This document shows positions 26,245 through 35,195 of a stretch of 40,792 nt of DNA, piece after piece. The stretch is from Clostridium thermopalmarium DSM 5974 (lineage in GTDB: Bacteria; Bacillota; Clostridia; Clostridiales; Clostridiaceae), in NCBI RefSeq assembly GCF_002995795.1, contig NZ_PVXN01000001.1:1-40792 (forward strand), read 5' to 3'. Positions within the stretch are counted from its first letter, which is position 1. Every line of letters begins with the position of its first letter. The notes beneath the pieces were generated by a model. It was given only the letters and a program-made list of their open reading frames with translations. It did not search any database and was not told the origin of the DNA. Position numbers and translations under genes: made by a program.

Positions 26245-27117
26245 ATGAATACTATTATAACTACAGATTCAAGTAGTGATTTGCCGCTGGAGTATGTTGA
26301 AAAAAATAATATACAAACTTTAGGCTTGATATGTCATTTAGAAGGACAAGATTATATAGATGACTTTGGTAAAACCCTTACATATGAAGAGTTTTACGGC
26401 AAATTAAGAAAGGGAGCTATGCCTACTACTTCTCAAATAAATGTATATAGATTTGAAGATTTATTTAGAAAATATGTAAAAGAGGGAAAATCTATAATTC
26501 ATCTGTCTATGTCCTCTAAAATAAGCGGGTGTTACAGCAGTGCCATTATTGCAAAAAAAACAATTGAAGAAGAGATAAAAGGAGCAGATATAACGGTAAT
26601 AGATACAAAAAGTGCTTCTATTGGAGAGGGAATTTTAGTATATACTGCTGTAGAAATGCTAAATGGTGGAGCATCAAAGGAAGAGATAATAAATTGGGTG
26701 GAAGAAAATAAATTAAAACTTCATCATTGGTTTATAGTAGAAGACCTTATTCATTTAAAAAGAGGTGGAAGACTTTCTAGTGCAAAGGCTAATATAGGAA
26801 CTCTTCTTCAGATAAAGCCTTTAATATATATAGATAAAGAGGGAAATCTCCAAAATTTAAGCAACATAAGAGGAAGAAAAAAGGCCATAAAATCTCTTAT
26901 GGATAAATTTGAAGAAAATATTGTAGATACAGAAAATTTGGTTGTGGGCATAAGCCATGGGGATTGCCTTTCTGATGCTCTTTATCTTAAAGAGATGATT
27001 CTTGAAAAATATAATGTAAAAAAGGTTTTAATAAATCATGTAGGTCCTGTTATAGCATCTCATACAGGAGCGGGAATGCTATCATTATGTTTTATAGGCA
27101 AAGATAGAGTTATATAG
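26245..27117 (+). CDS. DegV family fatty acid-binding protein
   Basis: 290 residues. N-terminal TTDSSSDLPLEYV and MSSKISGCYSSA, and HLKRGGRLSSAKANIG further on, are DegV hallmarks. The family binds a fatty acid between its two domains; related FakB proteins present fatty acids to a kinase (FakA) for phosphorylation. No fakA is in the window. ATG 26245 follows AAGGAGG; the open frame extends back into cinA but that part is not DegV-like. Confidence 0.92.
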   Translation: MNTIITTDSSSDLPLEYVEKNNIQTLGLICHLEGQDYIDDFGKTLTYEEFYGKLRKGAMPTTSQINVYRFEDLFRKYVKEGKSIIHLSMSSKISGCYSSAIIAKKTIEEEIKGADITVIDTKSASIGEGILVYTAVEMLNGGASKEEIINWVEENKLKLHHWFIVEDLIHLKRGGRLSSAKANIGTLLQIKPLIYIDKEGNLQNLSNIRGRKKAIKSLMDKFEENIVDTENLVVGISHGDCLSDALYLKEMILEKYNVKKVLINHVGPVIASHTGAGMLSLCFIGKDRVI

Positions 27118-27170
27118 AAACCTAGGATTGCAAGTTAGAAGTCTAATGTTAAGAACTAAAATATTTAGAA

Positions 27171-27217
27171 AAGAACTAGGCAATGTAGTTTTAGATTGCT
27201 TAGTTCTTTTGATTTTT
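27171..27217 (+). terminator. Terminator after the degV gene
   Basis: 14-bp stem (27171-27184 with 27195-27208, one G-T pair), ten-base loop, then TTGATTTTTT. Confidence 0.88.
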
Positions 27218-27254
27218 TGTAAATAATATAAGAAACAATATAATTAAATTTTTG

Positions 27255-27328
27255 TTGACAAATGAGGGACAAGGTGTTAATATCTTACTGTATTTATACT
27301 AGATACAAATGTTTTTTGTATAAATACA
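27255..27328 (+). promoter_or_regulatory. Promoter and dyad operator of the symporter gene
   Basis: TTGACA (27255-27260), 17-base spacer, TAATAT (27278-27283). At the expected start point begins an inverted repeat, TGTATTTATAC (27289-27299) and GTATAAATACA (27318-27328), with an 18-base centre. Its half-site shares TGTATTTAT with the operator of the CPA2 antiporter at 15527-15552. Confidence 0.7.
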
Positions 27329-27350
27329 AAATGTAAAAGGGGGGATTTAT

Positions 27351-28559
27351 ATGAAAAAGATGGGGCTTTTACCCAAATTGGTTATAGGAATAATATTAGG
27401 TATCATAATTGGAATTGTATCAAAAAATACAGAAGTTTATTTTATTTCAAGAATATTTGTTACCTTTTCAAGCTTATTCGGTAGCTTTTTAAGCTTTATC
27501 ATTCCTTGTATAATTTTAGGATTTGTTGCACCGGGTATTGCGGATTTAGGAAATGGATCTGGAAAGTTACTAGCGATAACAACAGCAATAGCGTATGTTT
27601 CTACTATAATAGCAGGAACAGCAGCATATTTCATTGGAGCATCTATACTTCCTAAGGTAATAAAGGCGGCGGAAGTAGCTAAAGGCTCATCTATAGAGCT
27701 AGAGCCGTATTTTACAATAACTATAGACCCAGTAATGGGAGTTATGACAGCACTTGTTATGGCGTTTATGCTAGGAATAGGCATGTCATATATAAAGGGA
27801 AATGCACTTCTTAATGCACTAAAAGATTTTCAAGATGTAGTAGCACTTGCAGTAAAGAATATAATTATACCTCTTGTACCTGTATATATAACAGGAATAT
27901 TTGTAAAACTTACAGTTGCAGGAGAAATATTTAGAACTTTAAAGACATTCTCATCTGTTTATATAATATTATTATTGCTTCAAGCGGCTTATCTTGCAGT
28001 TCAATATGTGGTAGCTGGAACTATAAGTGGTAAAAATCCATTTAAATCCTTAAAAAATGAGATTCCAGCATACTTTGCAGCACTGGGAACTCAGTCATCA
28101 GCAGCTACTATTCCGATAAACCTAGAATGTGTAAGAAAAAACGAAGTTTCAGATGAAATTGTAGACTTTGTTGTTCCATTATGTGCAACAATTCATTTAG
28201 CAGGAGATACTATAACATTAGTATTAGCTTCTATGGGAGTTATGCTAATGAATGGACAAAATCCAACATTTGCAGTAATGTTTCCATTTATACTAATGCT
28301 GGGAGTAACAATGGTAGCGGCACCAGGAATACCAGGTGGAGGAGTTATGGCATCCTTAGGACTTTTACAAGATATGCTTTTATTTACTCAACCTCAACAA
28401 GGTTTGATGATAGCGCTGCATGCAGCACAAGACAGCTTTGGTACAGCTACAAATGTAACAGGGGATGGAGCTATAGCTATTATTGTAGATCATATTTTCA
28501 AAAGAAATAAATCTAAAGATGAGGAAAAAGTAATAGAAATCAAGGCTGCAGAAGGCTAA
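27351..28559 (+). CDS. Dicarboxylate/amino acid:cation symporter (DAACS)
   Basis: 402 residues, about eight membrane helices plus two re-entrant loops, as in the GltP/GltT/SstT family. The serine-rich HP1 loop is GTQSSAATIPINLE (about 244-257). The sodium/substrate segment equivalent to NMDGT reads IHLAGDTIT, and the HP2 region is APGIPGGGVMASLG. The variant NMDGT motif suggests a substrate other than glutamate/aspartate, for example serine or threonine, but this is not certain. ATG after AAGGGGGGA. Single gene between promoter/operator and terminator. Confidence 0.9.
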   Translation: MKKMGLLPKLVIGIILGIIIGIVSKNTEVYFISRIFVTFSSLFGSFLSFIIPCIILGFVAPGIADLGNGSGKLLAITTAIAYVSTIIAGTAAYFIGASILPKVIKAAEVAKGSSIELEPYFTITIDPVMGVMTALVMAFMLGIGMSYIKGNALLNALKDFQDVVALAVKNIIIPLVPVYITGIFVKLTVAGEIFRTLKTFSSVYIILLLLQAAYLAVQYVVAGTISGKNPFKSLKNEIPAYFAALGTQSSAATIPINLECVRKNEVSDEIVDFVVPLCATIHLAGDTITLVLASMGVMLMNGQNPTFAVMFPFILMLGVTMVAAPGIPGGGVMASLGLLQDMLLFTQPQQGLMIALHAAQDSFGTATNVTGDGAIAIIVDHIFKRNKSKDEEKVIEIKAAEG

Positions 28560-28561
28560 AT

Positions 28562-28607
28562 AAAAAAGATGTAAGAATTGGTCACAAATAATTCTTACAT
28601 CTTTTTT
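28562..28607. terminator. Bidirectional terminator
   Basis: Perfect 18-bp stem (28562-28579 and 28590-28607) with six A on one side and six T on the other, ten-base loop. Sits between the convergent symporter and S8 protease genes and should work for both. Confidence 0.92.
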
Positions 28608-28641
28608 GTGCTTAAAATAATTTACTTATAGTTTTATAGTA

Positions 28642-29835
28642 TTAGGAAAGTAGTTTTTTAATATTTATAATACCTGAGCCCTGTATACTTTTAGGTATGT
28701 TTAAAAAAGTAGAAGACATCTTAAGGAGAGAAACTATATCTTTATATGTTAGATTGGGATTTTTTTCATATAATAAGGCGCAAACACCACTTATATAAGC
28801 AGCTGCACAGGATGTACCTGTATAGGTGGTGTAAGGATTATCTATAATACGAGGATATAGCTTTTGTCCATCTCTTTCAGATATATATGATGTATCCGAG
28901 TTTAAAGAGCATATGTTCACACAAGCAGCAGATAAATCGGGCTTTTCAAGCTTGCTACCAGATCCAGCAGAAGAATTTAAATAAGGTTTTTTTACACCAG
29001 AAGTATCTATGCCAGCTACGGTTATACAGTTTTTTAGAAGAGCTATTCCCCTCATAGAATTTTCTGTATTGGTATTGTGGCCACTTGGCACTACAATAAC
29101 CAAATTATTTTCTACGGCTTTTTCAAAAAGCTTTGAAAATAGAGAAAGATAAAACTTGTTATAATCTAATAGTTCAAAAGGAAGACATATTATTTTTATA
29201 TTGTAGGTATTGCTCTCTTCTATTAAAGTATCTATAGCAAACAATATGTCGGAGATAAAACCCCTTCCTGCACTATTAAAAGCTTTTATCATATAAATTT
29301 TACTTCCTTCAGCTATTCCTTTATACATTCCGTTAGAACTATAGCCGCTGGAAGCAATAATACCGCTTATAAAGGTTCCATGACCATTATCATCATAAGG
29401 ATATTTAAGATTATTTATAAGATCTAAAAAATTTAAAATTTTATTAGAAGGACTTTTTAGATCTGGATGAGGATATACTCCACTGTCTACGATTCCTATA
29501 CATACATCCTTTCCTGTTAGTTTGCTTTTATTTTCAAATTTAACTCCGTTTGCGGAAAGTACACTACTGCCGCATAAGAGAGCATAATTATCAAAACAAA
29601 TATATTTTATCTCAGGATACTCAATAAGTCTTTCTATGACATTAGGAGAAACATTAGCACATATACATCCTACAGATGGAATTGAACGTATGACATCGCA
29701 TCTATATATTTTAAGCTTTTTTTCGATTTTGTCTTGGAGAGATTTACAATATATTAAAACCCTATAATTTTTATATAGCTTATTTTCTAAGGCATCTTTT
29801 AAATTTATATCCAACTTGTTTTTTAGAGAAAACAC
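28642..29835 (-). CDS. S8 (subtilisin-like) serine peptidase, divergent
   Basis: 397 residues without a signal peptide, so probably cytoplasmic or spore-compartment. An N-terminal propeptide-like segment (about 20-85) precedes the catalytic domain. Asp117 (GIVDSGV), His152 (NGHGTFISG) and Ser342 (TGTSCAAAYISG) form the triad. Two oddities: the oxyanion Asn region, normally AAGN, reads VVPSGHNTN, and the GTSxAxP motif has Ala in place of Pro. The enzyme may be active with shifted specificity or have reduced activity. GTG start with AGGAGG eight bases upstream. Resembles clostridial S8 peptidases, but no Csp germination partner genes are nearby. Confidence 0.88.
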   Translation of the reverse strand: MFSLKNKLDINLKDALENKLYKNYRVLIYCKSLQDKIEKKLKIYRCDVIRSIPSVGCICANVSPNVIERLIEYPEIKYICFDNYALLCGSSVLSANGVKFENKSKLTGKDVCIGIVDSGVYPHPDLKSPSNKILNFLDLINNLKYPYDDNGHGTFISGIIASSGYSSNGMYKGIAEGSKIYMIKAFNSAGRGFISDILFAIDTLIEESNTYNIKIICLPFELLDYNKFYLSLFSKLFEKAVENNLVIVVPSGHNTNTENSMRGIALLKNCITVAGIDTSGVKKPYLNSSAGSGSKLEKPDLSAACVNICSLNSDTSYISERDGQKLYPRIIDNPYTTYTGTSCAAAYISGVCALLYEKNPNLTYKDIVSLLKMSSTFLNIPKSIQGSGIINIKKLLS

Positions 29836-29901
29836 TGGTATCCTCCTAAAATATTACTCTATTATATAGTATAGTAGTATTAAAGGGAAAATGTTAAAAA
29901 T

Positions 29902-29960
29902 AAAAATAGAGAAACAAATAATCTCTACTCCCAATAGAGATTATTTGTTTCTCTATTTTT
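29902..29960 (-). terminator. 26-bp perfect hairpin terminator
   Basis: Arms 29902-29927 and 29935-29960 pair perfectly around a seven-base loop, with T-runs on either strand. It overlaps the last codon and stop of the minus-strand YdcZ-type transporter gene and separates it from the S8 peptidase gene downstream. Confidence 0.9.
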
Positions 29961-30384
29961 TCCATTCGAATATTATTATACCTAAGAGCATAATAGCGGC
30001 ACCAATTATTTTAAACATACCAAAGTTAGATTTGTCAGAATCAAAAAGACCAAAAGCCTCAATTAGTGCAGCAGAAACAAGTTGGGCAATCAATATAGCG
30101 CTTACTGCATATGTAGGACCTAGTTTAGCCATTCCACACATAACTGTAAGAGTAATAGCTACGCCAAGGGGACCACCGAGAAGATAAAGTTTATTAGCTT
30201 CTCCTATATTTCTTATATTGCCTTTTCCTGCAAATAACATAATTACAAGTGTTAAAACAAAAGCTATTCCTTGCACTATTGTATTTGTCTCCCAAAGTCC
30301 AATCTTTTGACTAAGACGAGTATTAAAAACACCTTGAAGACTCATAAAAAGACCTGCAAGGAGAGAACATATTAGTCCGAACAT
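29953..30384 (-). CDS. DMT family transporter, YdcZ (DUF606) type
   Basis: 143 residues with five hydrophobic segments, the usual size of a DUF606 unit, in which two copies form a working transporter. N-terminal LLAGLFMSLQGVFNTRLSQKIG and LYLLGGPLGVAITLTVM are typical. Substrate unknown. ATG 30384 lies five bases after GGAGGGTGA; an upstream GTG at 30393 would start within that site. The terminator overlaps its end. Confidence 0.87.
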   Translation of the reverse strand: MFGLICSLLAGLFMSLQGVFNTRLSQKIGLWETNTIVQGIAFVLTLVIMLFAGKGNIRNIGEANKLYLLGGPLGVAITLTVMCGMAKLGPTYAVSAILIAQLVSAALIEAFGLFDSDKSNFGMFKIIGAAIMLLGIIIFEWKK

Positions 30385-30398
30385 AAAAATCACCCTCC

Positions 30399-30438
30399 AA
30401 GGATAGTGTACCCTAAAATTATAGGTTATATTATCCTT
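30399..30438 (-). promoter_or_regulatory. Dyad upstream of the YdcZ-type gene
   Basis: Nested inverted repeat: outer AAGGATA/TATCCTT, inner ACCCTA/TAGGTT (one G-T pair). It ends just before the ribosome site and includes a minus-strand TATAAT-like element in its centre, so it could be an operator or a 5' leader hairpin. No known riboswitch class is recognised. Confidence 0.4.
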
Positions 30439-30481
30439 TCAGAAGGCTAACATAATAATTAACTTGTTATAAATTCATATA

Positions 30482-30967
30482 TTAATATCCATTATCTTGT
30501 CTTGCATGATTTATAGCATTCTTATGGTAATAGGCATTCTCAATTTCTTTAAAGGTAAAACCTAAGTCGTGTCCAATACATAAGAAATCTTCAAATAAAG
30601 TTTTATAGTTATCTCTAGATGAGCAAACTATAAAATCGTTAATATCTATGTATAGATTAAGAAATTTTTTAGTTAACTCAGTATCCTCACCCTTACAGAC
30701 AATATCTATGTCACAATAATTTTTATCAAGACCTATACTAAGTATAAAATGCAGACAGTCTACATATTCCTCAAGTATTTTTTCTTTAGGAGAAGGTCCC
30801 TTATTGCTCCAAAACTTAAAACACCTGGTTTCGTTAGCAAGTTCACTTATCTCTACCTGAAGAGCTAAAATCTTTTTTGAAAAAAGAGATTCATTTTGTA
30901 AATGATGTTCTTCTAAAATTCTTTTATCAAGATCCTGTTGTAACTGGAATAACTTATGCAAATTCAT
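30482..30967 (-). CDS. Dimeric dUTPase (dUTPase_2 family)
   Basis: 161 residues, all-alpha, MazG-related. It should hydrolyse dUTP to dUMP and diphosphate, keeping uracil out of DNA and feeding thymidylate synthesis. Metal-binding motifs are visible: QVEISELANE (E-x2-E type, about 37-46) and EEYVDCLHF (E-x3-D type, about 65-73), with the substrate-loop segment CFKFWSNKGPSPKEKILE between them. ATG after AAGGCGG. Confidence 0.9.
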   Translation of the reverse strand: MNLHKLFQLQQDLDKRILEEHHLQNESLFSKKILALQVEISELANETRCFKFWSNKGPSPKEKILEEYVDCLHFILSIGLDKNYCDIDIVCKGEDTELTKKFLNLYIDINDFIVCSSRDNYKTLFEDFLCIGHDLGFTFKEIENAYYHKNAINHARQDNGY

Positions 30968-31072
30968 CTAAGATTTCCGCCTTTCTTTAAATTTCATACT
31001 AATATATTGTATAATATTTTCAGAAATATTAAAAGATTGACAAAACGTTTACATTTAAAATGTTAAAAAATA

Positions 31073-31107
31073 AATTCGTATCAAAATTTGTAGATTCGAT
31101 ACGAATT
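31073..31107 (-). terminator. Terminator after the 2H-like gene
   Basis: Perfect 10-bp stem AATTCGTATC (31073-31082) with GATACGAATT (31098-31107), 15-base loop, and on the minus strand a following TTATTTTTT. Confidence 0.75.
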
Positions 31108-31115
31108 AACTTTAT

Positions 31116-31661
31116 TTAATAATCTCTTAAAATGTAATCTTTTATTAAAATTTGTTTTTTATTGTTGATTGGTTTCCAAAGTTCAATGCGGTTAACCTTA
31201 GCAAAGTCATAACATATATCTTCATTTTTAAATGTAAATTCTGCATGCAAATCTTCATTTAGTGCTTTTCTAATAGAATAATTAGAATTTGCAATAGGCA
31301 TATACAATTCTTTATCAGGATCATTTTGTATATTAAATCCATTTAAGAGAAGAATATCGGTAATGTTACGGATAATTCTATTTATATACCCACTATGTTC
31401 TACCCTTAAATTGATAGTTTTTAGAGATTTATCAAAGCAAAATTTAGGATTAATTTGAACCTTGAATTTTTTATAAGGAGCTAAAGTATCTGTAACAATC
31501 TTATCAAGTTTATCCATATCAGGGTCAATTATGGTTTGGATATGTATGAAAAATTGTTGATTTGTTTTATAAAGTTTATATTTTCTACATAAATCTCTTT
31601 GAGTTGTTTCAATAAGCTTATTAGATTCTTTATCAAATAAGGCAACTAAATGATATTTCAT
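31116..31661 (-). CDS. 2H phosphoesterase/LigT-like protein, degenerate
   Basis: 181 residues. Start YHLVALFD, the segment FFIHIQTIIDPDMDKLDKIV and INLRVEHSGYINRIIRNI resemble the fold of 2'-5' RNA ligase-like proteins. The family needs two H-x-T/S motifs. The first is distorted (HIQT, about 39-42) and no second is seen, since the matching place reads YMPIANSNY. It may be an inactive, RNA- or nucleotide-binding relative. Family assignment is moderate. ATG with GGGGGA upstream; monocistronic. Confidence 0.6.
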   Translation of the reverse strand: MKYHLVALFDKESNKLIETTQRDLCRKYKLYKTNQQFFIHIQTIIDPDMDKLDKIVTDTLAPYKKFKVQINPKFCFDKSLKTINLRVEHSGYINRIIRNITDILLLNGFNIQNDPDKELYMPIANSNYSIRKALNEDLHAEFTFKNEDICYDFAKVNRIELWKPINNKKQILIKDYILRDY

Positions 31662-31924
31662 TTTAATCCCCCAAAAACAATTTTTATTGTTATTATATCA
31701 TACTTAGTATATTTATGCATACTGAAAGTATACATAACATAAATTATTTACAGGTTAATCCTAATAGTGAATATATTAGCTTGCAATCAAACTTATGCTA
31801 TAACATATAAAAAAATAGGTATTAAAAATCAGCAGTATTATGCTATAATAAACTTTGTGAAATATTTGATGCCATATTTTATAAAAATAAAATACTAAAA
31901 AAGATAGTAAGGATGGATAATCAT
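31662..31924. other. Divergent intergenic region with inverted repeat
   Basis: Between the minus-strand 2H-like gene and murA. It holds a dyad, TATGCATACT (31714-31723) and AGTATACATA (31727-31736), 53 bases upstream of the 2H-like start. The rest is AT-rich with the murA promoter at the right. Confidence 0.5.
31841..31849 (+). promoter_or_regulatory. Extended -10 promoter of murA
   Basis: TGC followed by TATAAT (31844-31849) is an extended -10 element. The -35 region (ATTAAA at 31821-31826) is weak, as is common for this type. It lies 76 bases before the murA start. Confidence 0.6.
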
Positions 31925-33184
31925 ATGGAGAAGTTGATTATTTATGGAGGAAGACCTCTTAATGGAGAGATAGAAATAAGTGGAGCAAAAAACGCAGCAG
32001 TTGCAATTTTACCTGCAGCTATAATGGCAAGTAAAGGTGTTTGTACTATTGACAATATACCTCAGATTAGTGATACATATTGTATAGAAAAAATTATAGA
32101 AAGCTTAGGAGCTAAAATAACTAAGAATAAAAATACAGTTATAATAGATAGTACCTGTATAAATAACAGTAATGCAGATACAGATGATGTAAGAAAAATG
32201 AGAGCTTCTTACTATTTGATAGGAGCACTATTAGGAAGATTTAAAAAAGCAAAGGTAGAAATGCCTGGTGGATGTGCTATAGGGGTTAGGCCTATTGATC
32301 AGCACATAAAGGGATTTGAAGCACTAGGTGCAAAGGTAAAAATTGAGCATGGTGCAGTGGTTGTAGAAGCAGATAGATTGGTTGGAGCTAATATATATTT
32401 TGATGTAGTTAGTGTTGGAGCTACTATTAACGTCATGTTAGCAGCTACACTTGCTGAGGGAAAAACTATACTTGAGAATGCAGCTAAAGAACCTCATGTA
32501 GTTGATGTAGCTAATTTTTTGAATAGTATGGGTGCGGATATAAAAGGTGCTGGAACAGATGTTATTAAAATAAATGGTGTTAAAGAACTAACAGGCTGTA
32601 GTTATAGTGTTATACCAGATCAAATAGAGGCCGGTACATACATGATTGCTGCCGCAGCTTGTGGAGGAAAGGTTACTGTAAATAGTGTTATACCGAAACA
32701 TCTAGAATCTATATCAGCAAAACTTATAGAAATGGGTGTTAAAGTAACAGAAAATGGAGATAGTGTAACTGTGGAGAGTCACGGAAATTTAAGAGGAGTG
32801 AACATAAAGACTCTTCCATATCCAGGATTTCCTACAGATGTGCAGCAGCCAATGACTGCACTTTTGAGTATAGCAAAGGGAAGAAGTATAGTTAATGAAA
32901 GTATATGGGAAAGCAGATTTAAGCATATTGATGAGCTAAAGAAGATGGGAGCTCAAGTAAATGTAGAAGGTAATTTAGCTATTATTGAAGGAGTTTCACA
33001 TCTTACAGGAGCAAAGGTAAAGGCTACAGACTTAAGAGCAGGAGCTGCTATGGTTATAGCAGGGCTTATTGCTAAGGGAGTTACAGAAGTTACTAGTATA
33101 CAGCACATAGATAGAGGATATCCATATATAGAAAAGAAATTTAATGCGTTAGGTGCAAAAATAATAAGAGTTAAAGATGAATAG
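31925..33184 (+). CDS. murA: UDP-N-acetylglucosamine 1-carboxyvinyltransferase (MurA)
   Basis: Adds enolpyruvate from PEP to UDP-GlcNAc, the first committed step of peptidoglycan synthesis. 419 residues, EPSP-synthase fold. Active-site Cys117 lies in [11 protein letters not shown], the residue targeted by fosfomycin; other motifs are [30 protein letters not shown] and [16 protein letters not shown] 31925 follows AAGGATGG by nine bases; ATG 31913 lies on top of that site. Which of the two clostridial MurA paralogues this is cannot be told. Confidence 0.95.
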   Translation: MEKLIIYGGRPLNGEIEISGAKNAAVAILPAAIMASKGVCTIDNIPQISDTYCIEKIIESLGAKITKNKNTVIIDSTCINNSNADTDDVRKMRASYYLIGALLGRFKKAKVEMPGGCAIGVRPIDQHIKGFEALGAKVKIEHGAVVVEADRLVGANIYFDVVSVGATINVMLAATLAEGKTILENAAKEPHVVDVANFLNSMGADIKGAGTDVIKINGVKELTGCSYSVIPDQIEAGTYMIAAAACGGKVTVNSVIPKHLESISAKLIEMGVKVTENGDSVTVESHGNLRGVNIKTLPYPGFPTDVQQPMTALLSIAKGRSIVNESIWESRFKHIDELKKMGAQVNVEGNLAIIEGVSHLTGAKVKATDLRAGAAMVIAGLIAKGVTEVTSIQHIDRGYPYIEKKFNALGAKIIRVKDE

Positions 33185-33212
33185 ACTTTATGATTAGAAT
33201 GGAGAAAGTACA

Positions 33213-33998
33213 ATGATATTTTGTCCTTTGTATAGTGGAAGCAGTGGGAATAGCATATATGTATCCTCAAATTATGCAAGTATATTAATAGATGCAGGCT
33301 TAACAGGAAAAAGTATAGAAAGTGCATTATCATCCATTAAAAAGGACCCAAATAAAATAGACGGTATATTTATAACTCATGAACACAGTGATCATATAAA
33401 AGGTGTAGGCGTTTTATCAAGAAGATACAATATACCTATTTATGCTAATGAGCTTACATGGAAGAGTATGGAGAAGAGTATAGGAAAAATTAAGGAAGAA
33501 AACAAAAGAGTCATAGATAAGTCTGGTGTTAATATAAAAGATATGCAAATATGCAGTTATTCAATACCTCATGATGCTGCTGACCCAGTAGGTTATACTA
33601 TTAGCTGTGGGAAAAATAAGGTAAGCATAGCCACAGATCTTGGATATTTTTCGAAGGAAGTAGAAGAAAACGTAAAAAATTCAGATGTTATTCTGCTTGA
33701 AAGTAATCATGATGTTGAGATGGTAAAATTCGGACCATATCCATATCCTTTAAAGAGAAGAATTCTAAGTGATGTTGGCCATTTATCTAATTATGATTGT
33801 GGAAAGGCCATAGTAAGTATGACAAAAAATAGTTGCAGAAGAATAGTTCTGGGACACTTAAGCAAGATTAACAATTATCCAGAGCTAGCATATGAAACAG
33901 TAGTGAGTGTGCTTAGAGAAGAAGGCATAAAAGTGAATGAGGATGTTTTTATTGGTATGGCTAAAAGAGACATGCCAAGTAATTATATAGAATTTTAA
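33213..33998 (+). CDS. MBL-fold metallohydrolase, YycJ/WalJ type
   Basis: 261 residues. Start CPLYSGSSGNSIYV and metal-binding HEHSDHIKG (H-x-H-x-D-H, about 56-61), then further ligands ATDLG and GHLSNYD/LGHLSK. The YycJ/WalJ group are DNA exonuclease-like MBL proteins linked to mismatch repair and to the WalRK region. No walR/walK is in the window. ATG with TGGAGA upstream, 28 bases after murA; followed 14 bases later by the GerMN gene, so the three may be co-transcribed. Confidence 0.9.
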   Translation: MIFCPLYSGSSGNSIYVSSNYASILIDAGLTGKSIESALSSIKKDPNKIDGIFITHEHSDHIKGVGVLSRRYNIPIYANELTWKSMEKSIGKIKEENKRVIDKSGVNIKDMQICSYSIPHDAADPVGYTISCGKNKVSIATDLGYFSKEVEENVKNSDVILLESNHDVEMVKFGPYPYPLKRRILSDVGHLSNYDCGKAIVSMTKNSCRRIVLGHLSKINNYPELAYETVVSVLREEGIKVNEDVFIGMAKRDMPSNYIEF

Positions 33999-34012
33999 GG
34001 AGGAGGTATGGT

Positions 34013-34579
34013 GTGAAAAAAATATACAGGCTGTTTTTAATCATACTAGCAACTGTTTTTTTAAGTTTTATTCTTTTAGGGTGCGGCAATAAAAATAAAG
34101 ACTTAGTAAAGGATAATAAGAAACTAAAGACATTAAAATTACCTAACTCCGATGAAACTTGCATAAATTTAGATGTTTATTTTGATGGATCTAAAAGTGA
34201 AAATGAAGTAAAAGTATTGAAAGAAGAAAGAATACTAGAGAAAGAAGAACTCATAGGGGAAATTATAATGCAGGAGCTTATAAAAGGGCCTTCTGTTGAA
34301 AGCCAGTTAAAGCCTGTATTTCATAAGGATACCAAGCTTATAAGTTTTTCAATTAAAGATGGCATTGCATATGTAAATTTAAGCAAAGAAGCGAAATATA
34401 AGATGAGTACAGCTAAGGAAGAAGCTTGCTTAAGAAGTATTGTATTATCATTAACTCAACTAAGTTCTATTAACAAGGTAAAAATATTAATTAATAATAA
34501 AAGTGTAGATTCTTTAGGTGGAAATTATGATATATCTAAGGCTTTTGCCGAGGAAGATATATCTAAAATAAAGAAATAA
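34013..34579 (+). CDS. GerMN-domain lipoprotein
   Basis: 188 residues. A lipoprotein signal peptide ends at ILLGC (Cys about 24), so it is attached to the outer face of the membrane. The C-terminal GerMN (sporulation/spore germination) domain is seen at about 78-180, with GEIIMQELIKGPS, AYVNLSKEAKY and EEACLRSIVLSLTQL. Such domains occur in spore and cell-wall proteins; function is unclear. GTG start after AAGGAGGAGGT, an unusually strong site. Confidence 0.88.
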   Translation: MKKIYRLFLIILATVFLSFILLGCGNKNKDLVKDNKKLKTLKLPNSDETCINLDVYFDGSKSENEVKVLKEERILEKEELIGEIIMQELIKGPSVESQLKPVFHKDTKLISFSIKDGIAYVNLSKEAKYKMSTAKEEACLRSIVLSLTQLSSINKVKILINNKSVDSLGGNYDISKAFAEEDISKIKK

Positions 34580-34660
34580 TTGGAATTGAAAAGAAAATAA
34601 AATTTTATTATAATAATAAATAATTACGGGCAAATATAATTTACAGAAGGAGAATGTAAG

Positions 34661-35164
34661 ATGAGTTTGTACAAGGATTGGACAAATATGGTTATAGATT
34701 ATGTAAAACATAAAGGCGAGGCTGCTTTTTGGAAAGAGTATGGAGATATGGAAAAAAACATATATGCTAAGATTTTAGCTAATCATAAAGAATCTCCTAA
34801 GGGAACAGTAGAGGAATTAGCAGCTAAATTTGATACTCCTATAGATTTTTTTGTAGGGTTCTTAGATGGAATTAACGACAGCCTTGTGGCACCTTTAGAT
34901 ATAGAGAATATTGAAAAGGATACAGTAGTAGAACTAAATATAGATTTAGAAAAGCTATATTTTAATATGGTAGATGCTAAAGCAGACTATCTATACAATC
35001 TTCCTCAATGGGATGGAATTTTCTCTGTAGAAAAGAGAAAAGAAATTAAAAAAGCATGGAGAGCTTCTAAGACTGTAGTTAGAGAAGAGAAAATAGGAAG
35101 AAATGATCCTTGTCCTTGCGGAAGTGGTAAAAAGTATAAAAAGTGCTGTGGAGCTGCGGTTTAG
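34661..35164 (+). CDS. SEC-C motif metal-binding protein
   Basis: 167 residues. The C-terminus carries a SEC-C zinc motif, [17 protein letters not shown] (about 147-163), the same as at the end of SecA and in many stand-alone proteins. The rest is an acidic helical domain of unknown function common in Clostridium. ATG after AAGGAG. Separated from the lipoprotein gene by 81 bases and followed by a terminator. Confidence 0.88.
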   Translation: MSLYKDWTNMVIDYVKHKGEAAFWKEYGDMEKNIYAKILANHKESPKGTVEELAAKFDTPIDFFVGFLDGINDSLVAPLDIENIEKDTVVELNIDLEKLYFNMVDAKADYLYNLPQWDGIFSVEKRKEIKKAWRASKTVVREEKIGRNDPCPCGSGKKYKKCCGAAV

Positions 35165-35195
35165 AGATTTAAATAATAGTCTAAAATCATGAATC

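Noticed and set aside
28181-28510. 109-residue ORF in another frame of the symporter gene
   Set aside because: Ser/Tyr/Asn-rich shadow translation of a membrane-protein gene with no ribosome site.
29891-30187. 98-residue + strand ORF opposite the YdcZ-type gene
   Set aside because: It overlaps a hairpin terminator and is antisense to a recognised transporter; no ribosome site or family sequence.
31036-31055. Palindromic AAACGTTT-centred sequence resembling a CcpA cre site upstream of the dUTPase gene
   Set aside because: Both orientations break the conserved outer bases of the cre consensus in two places, and no promoter could be fixed next to it.
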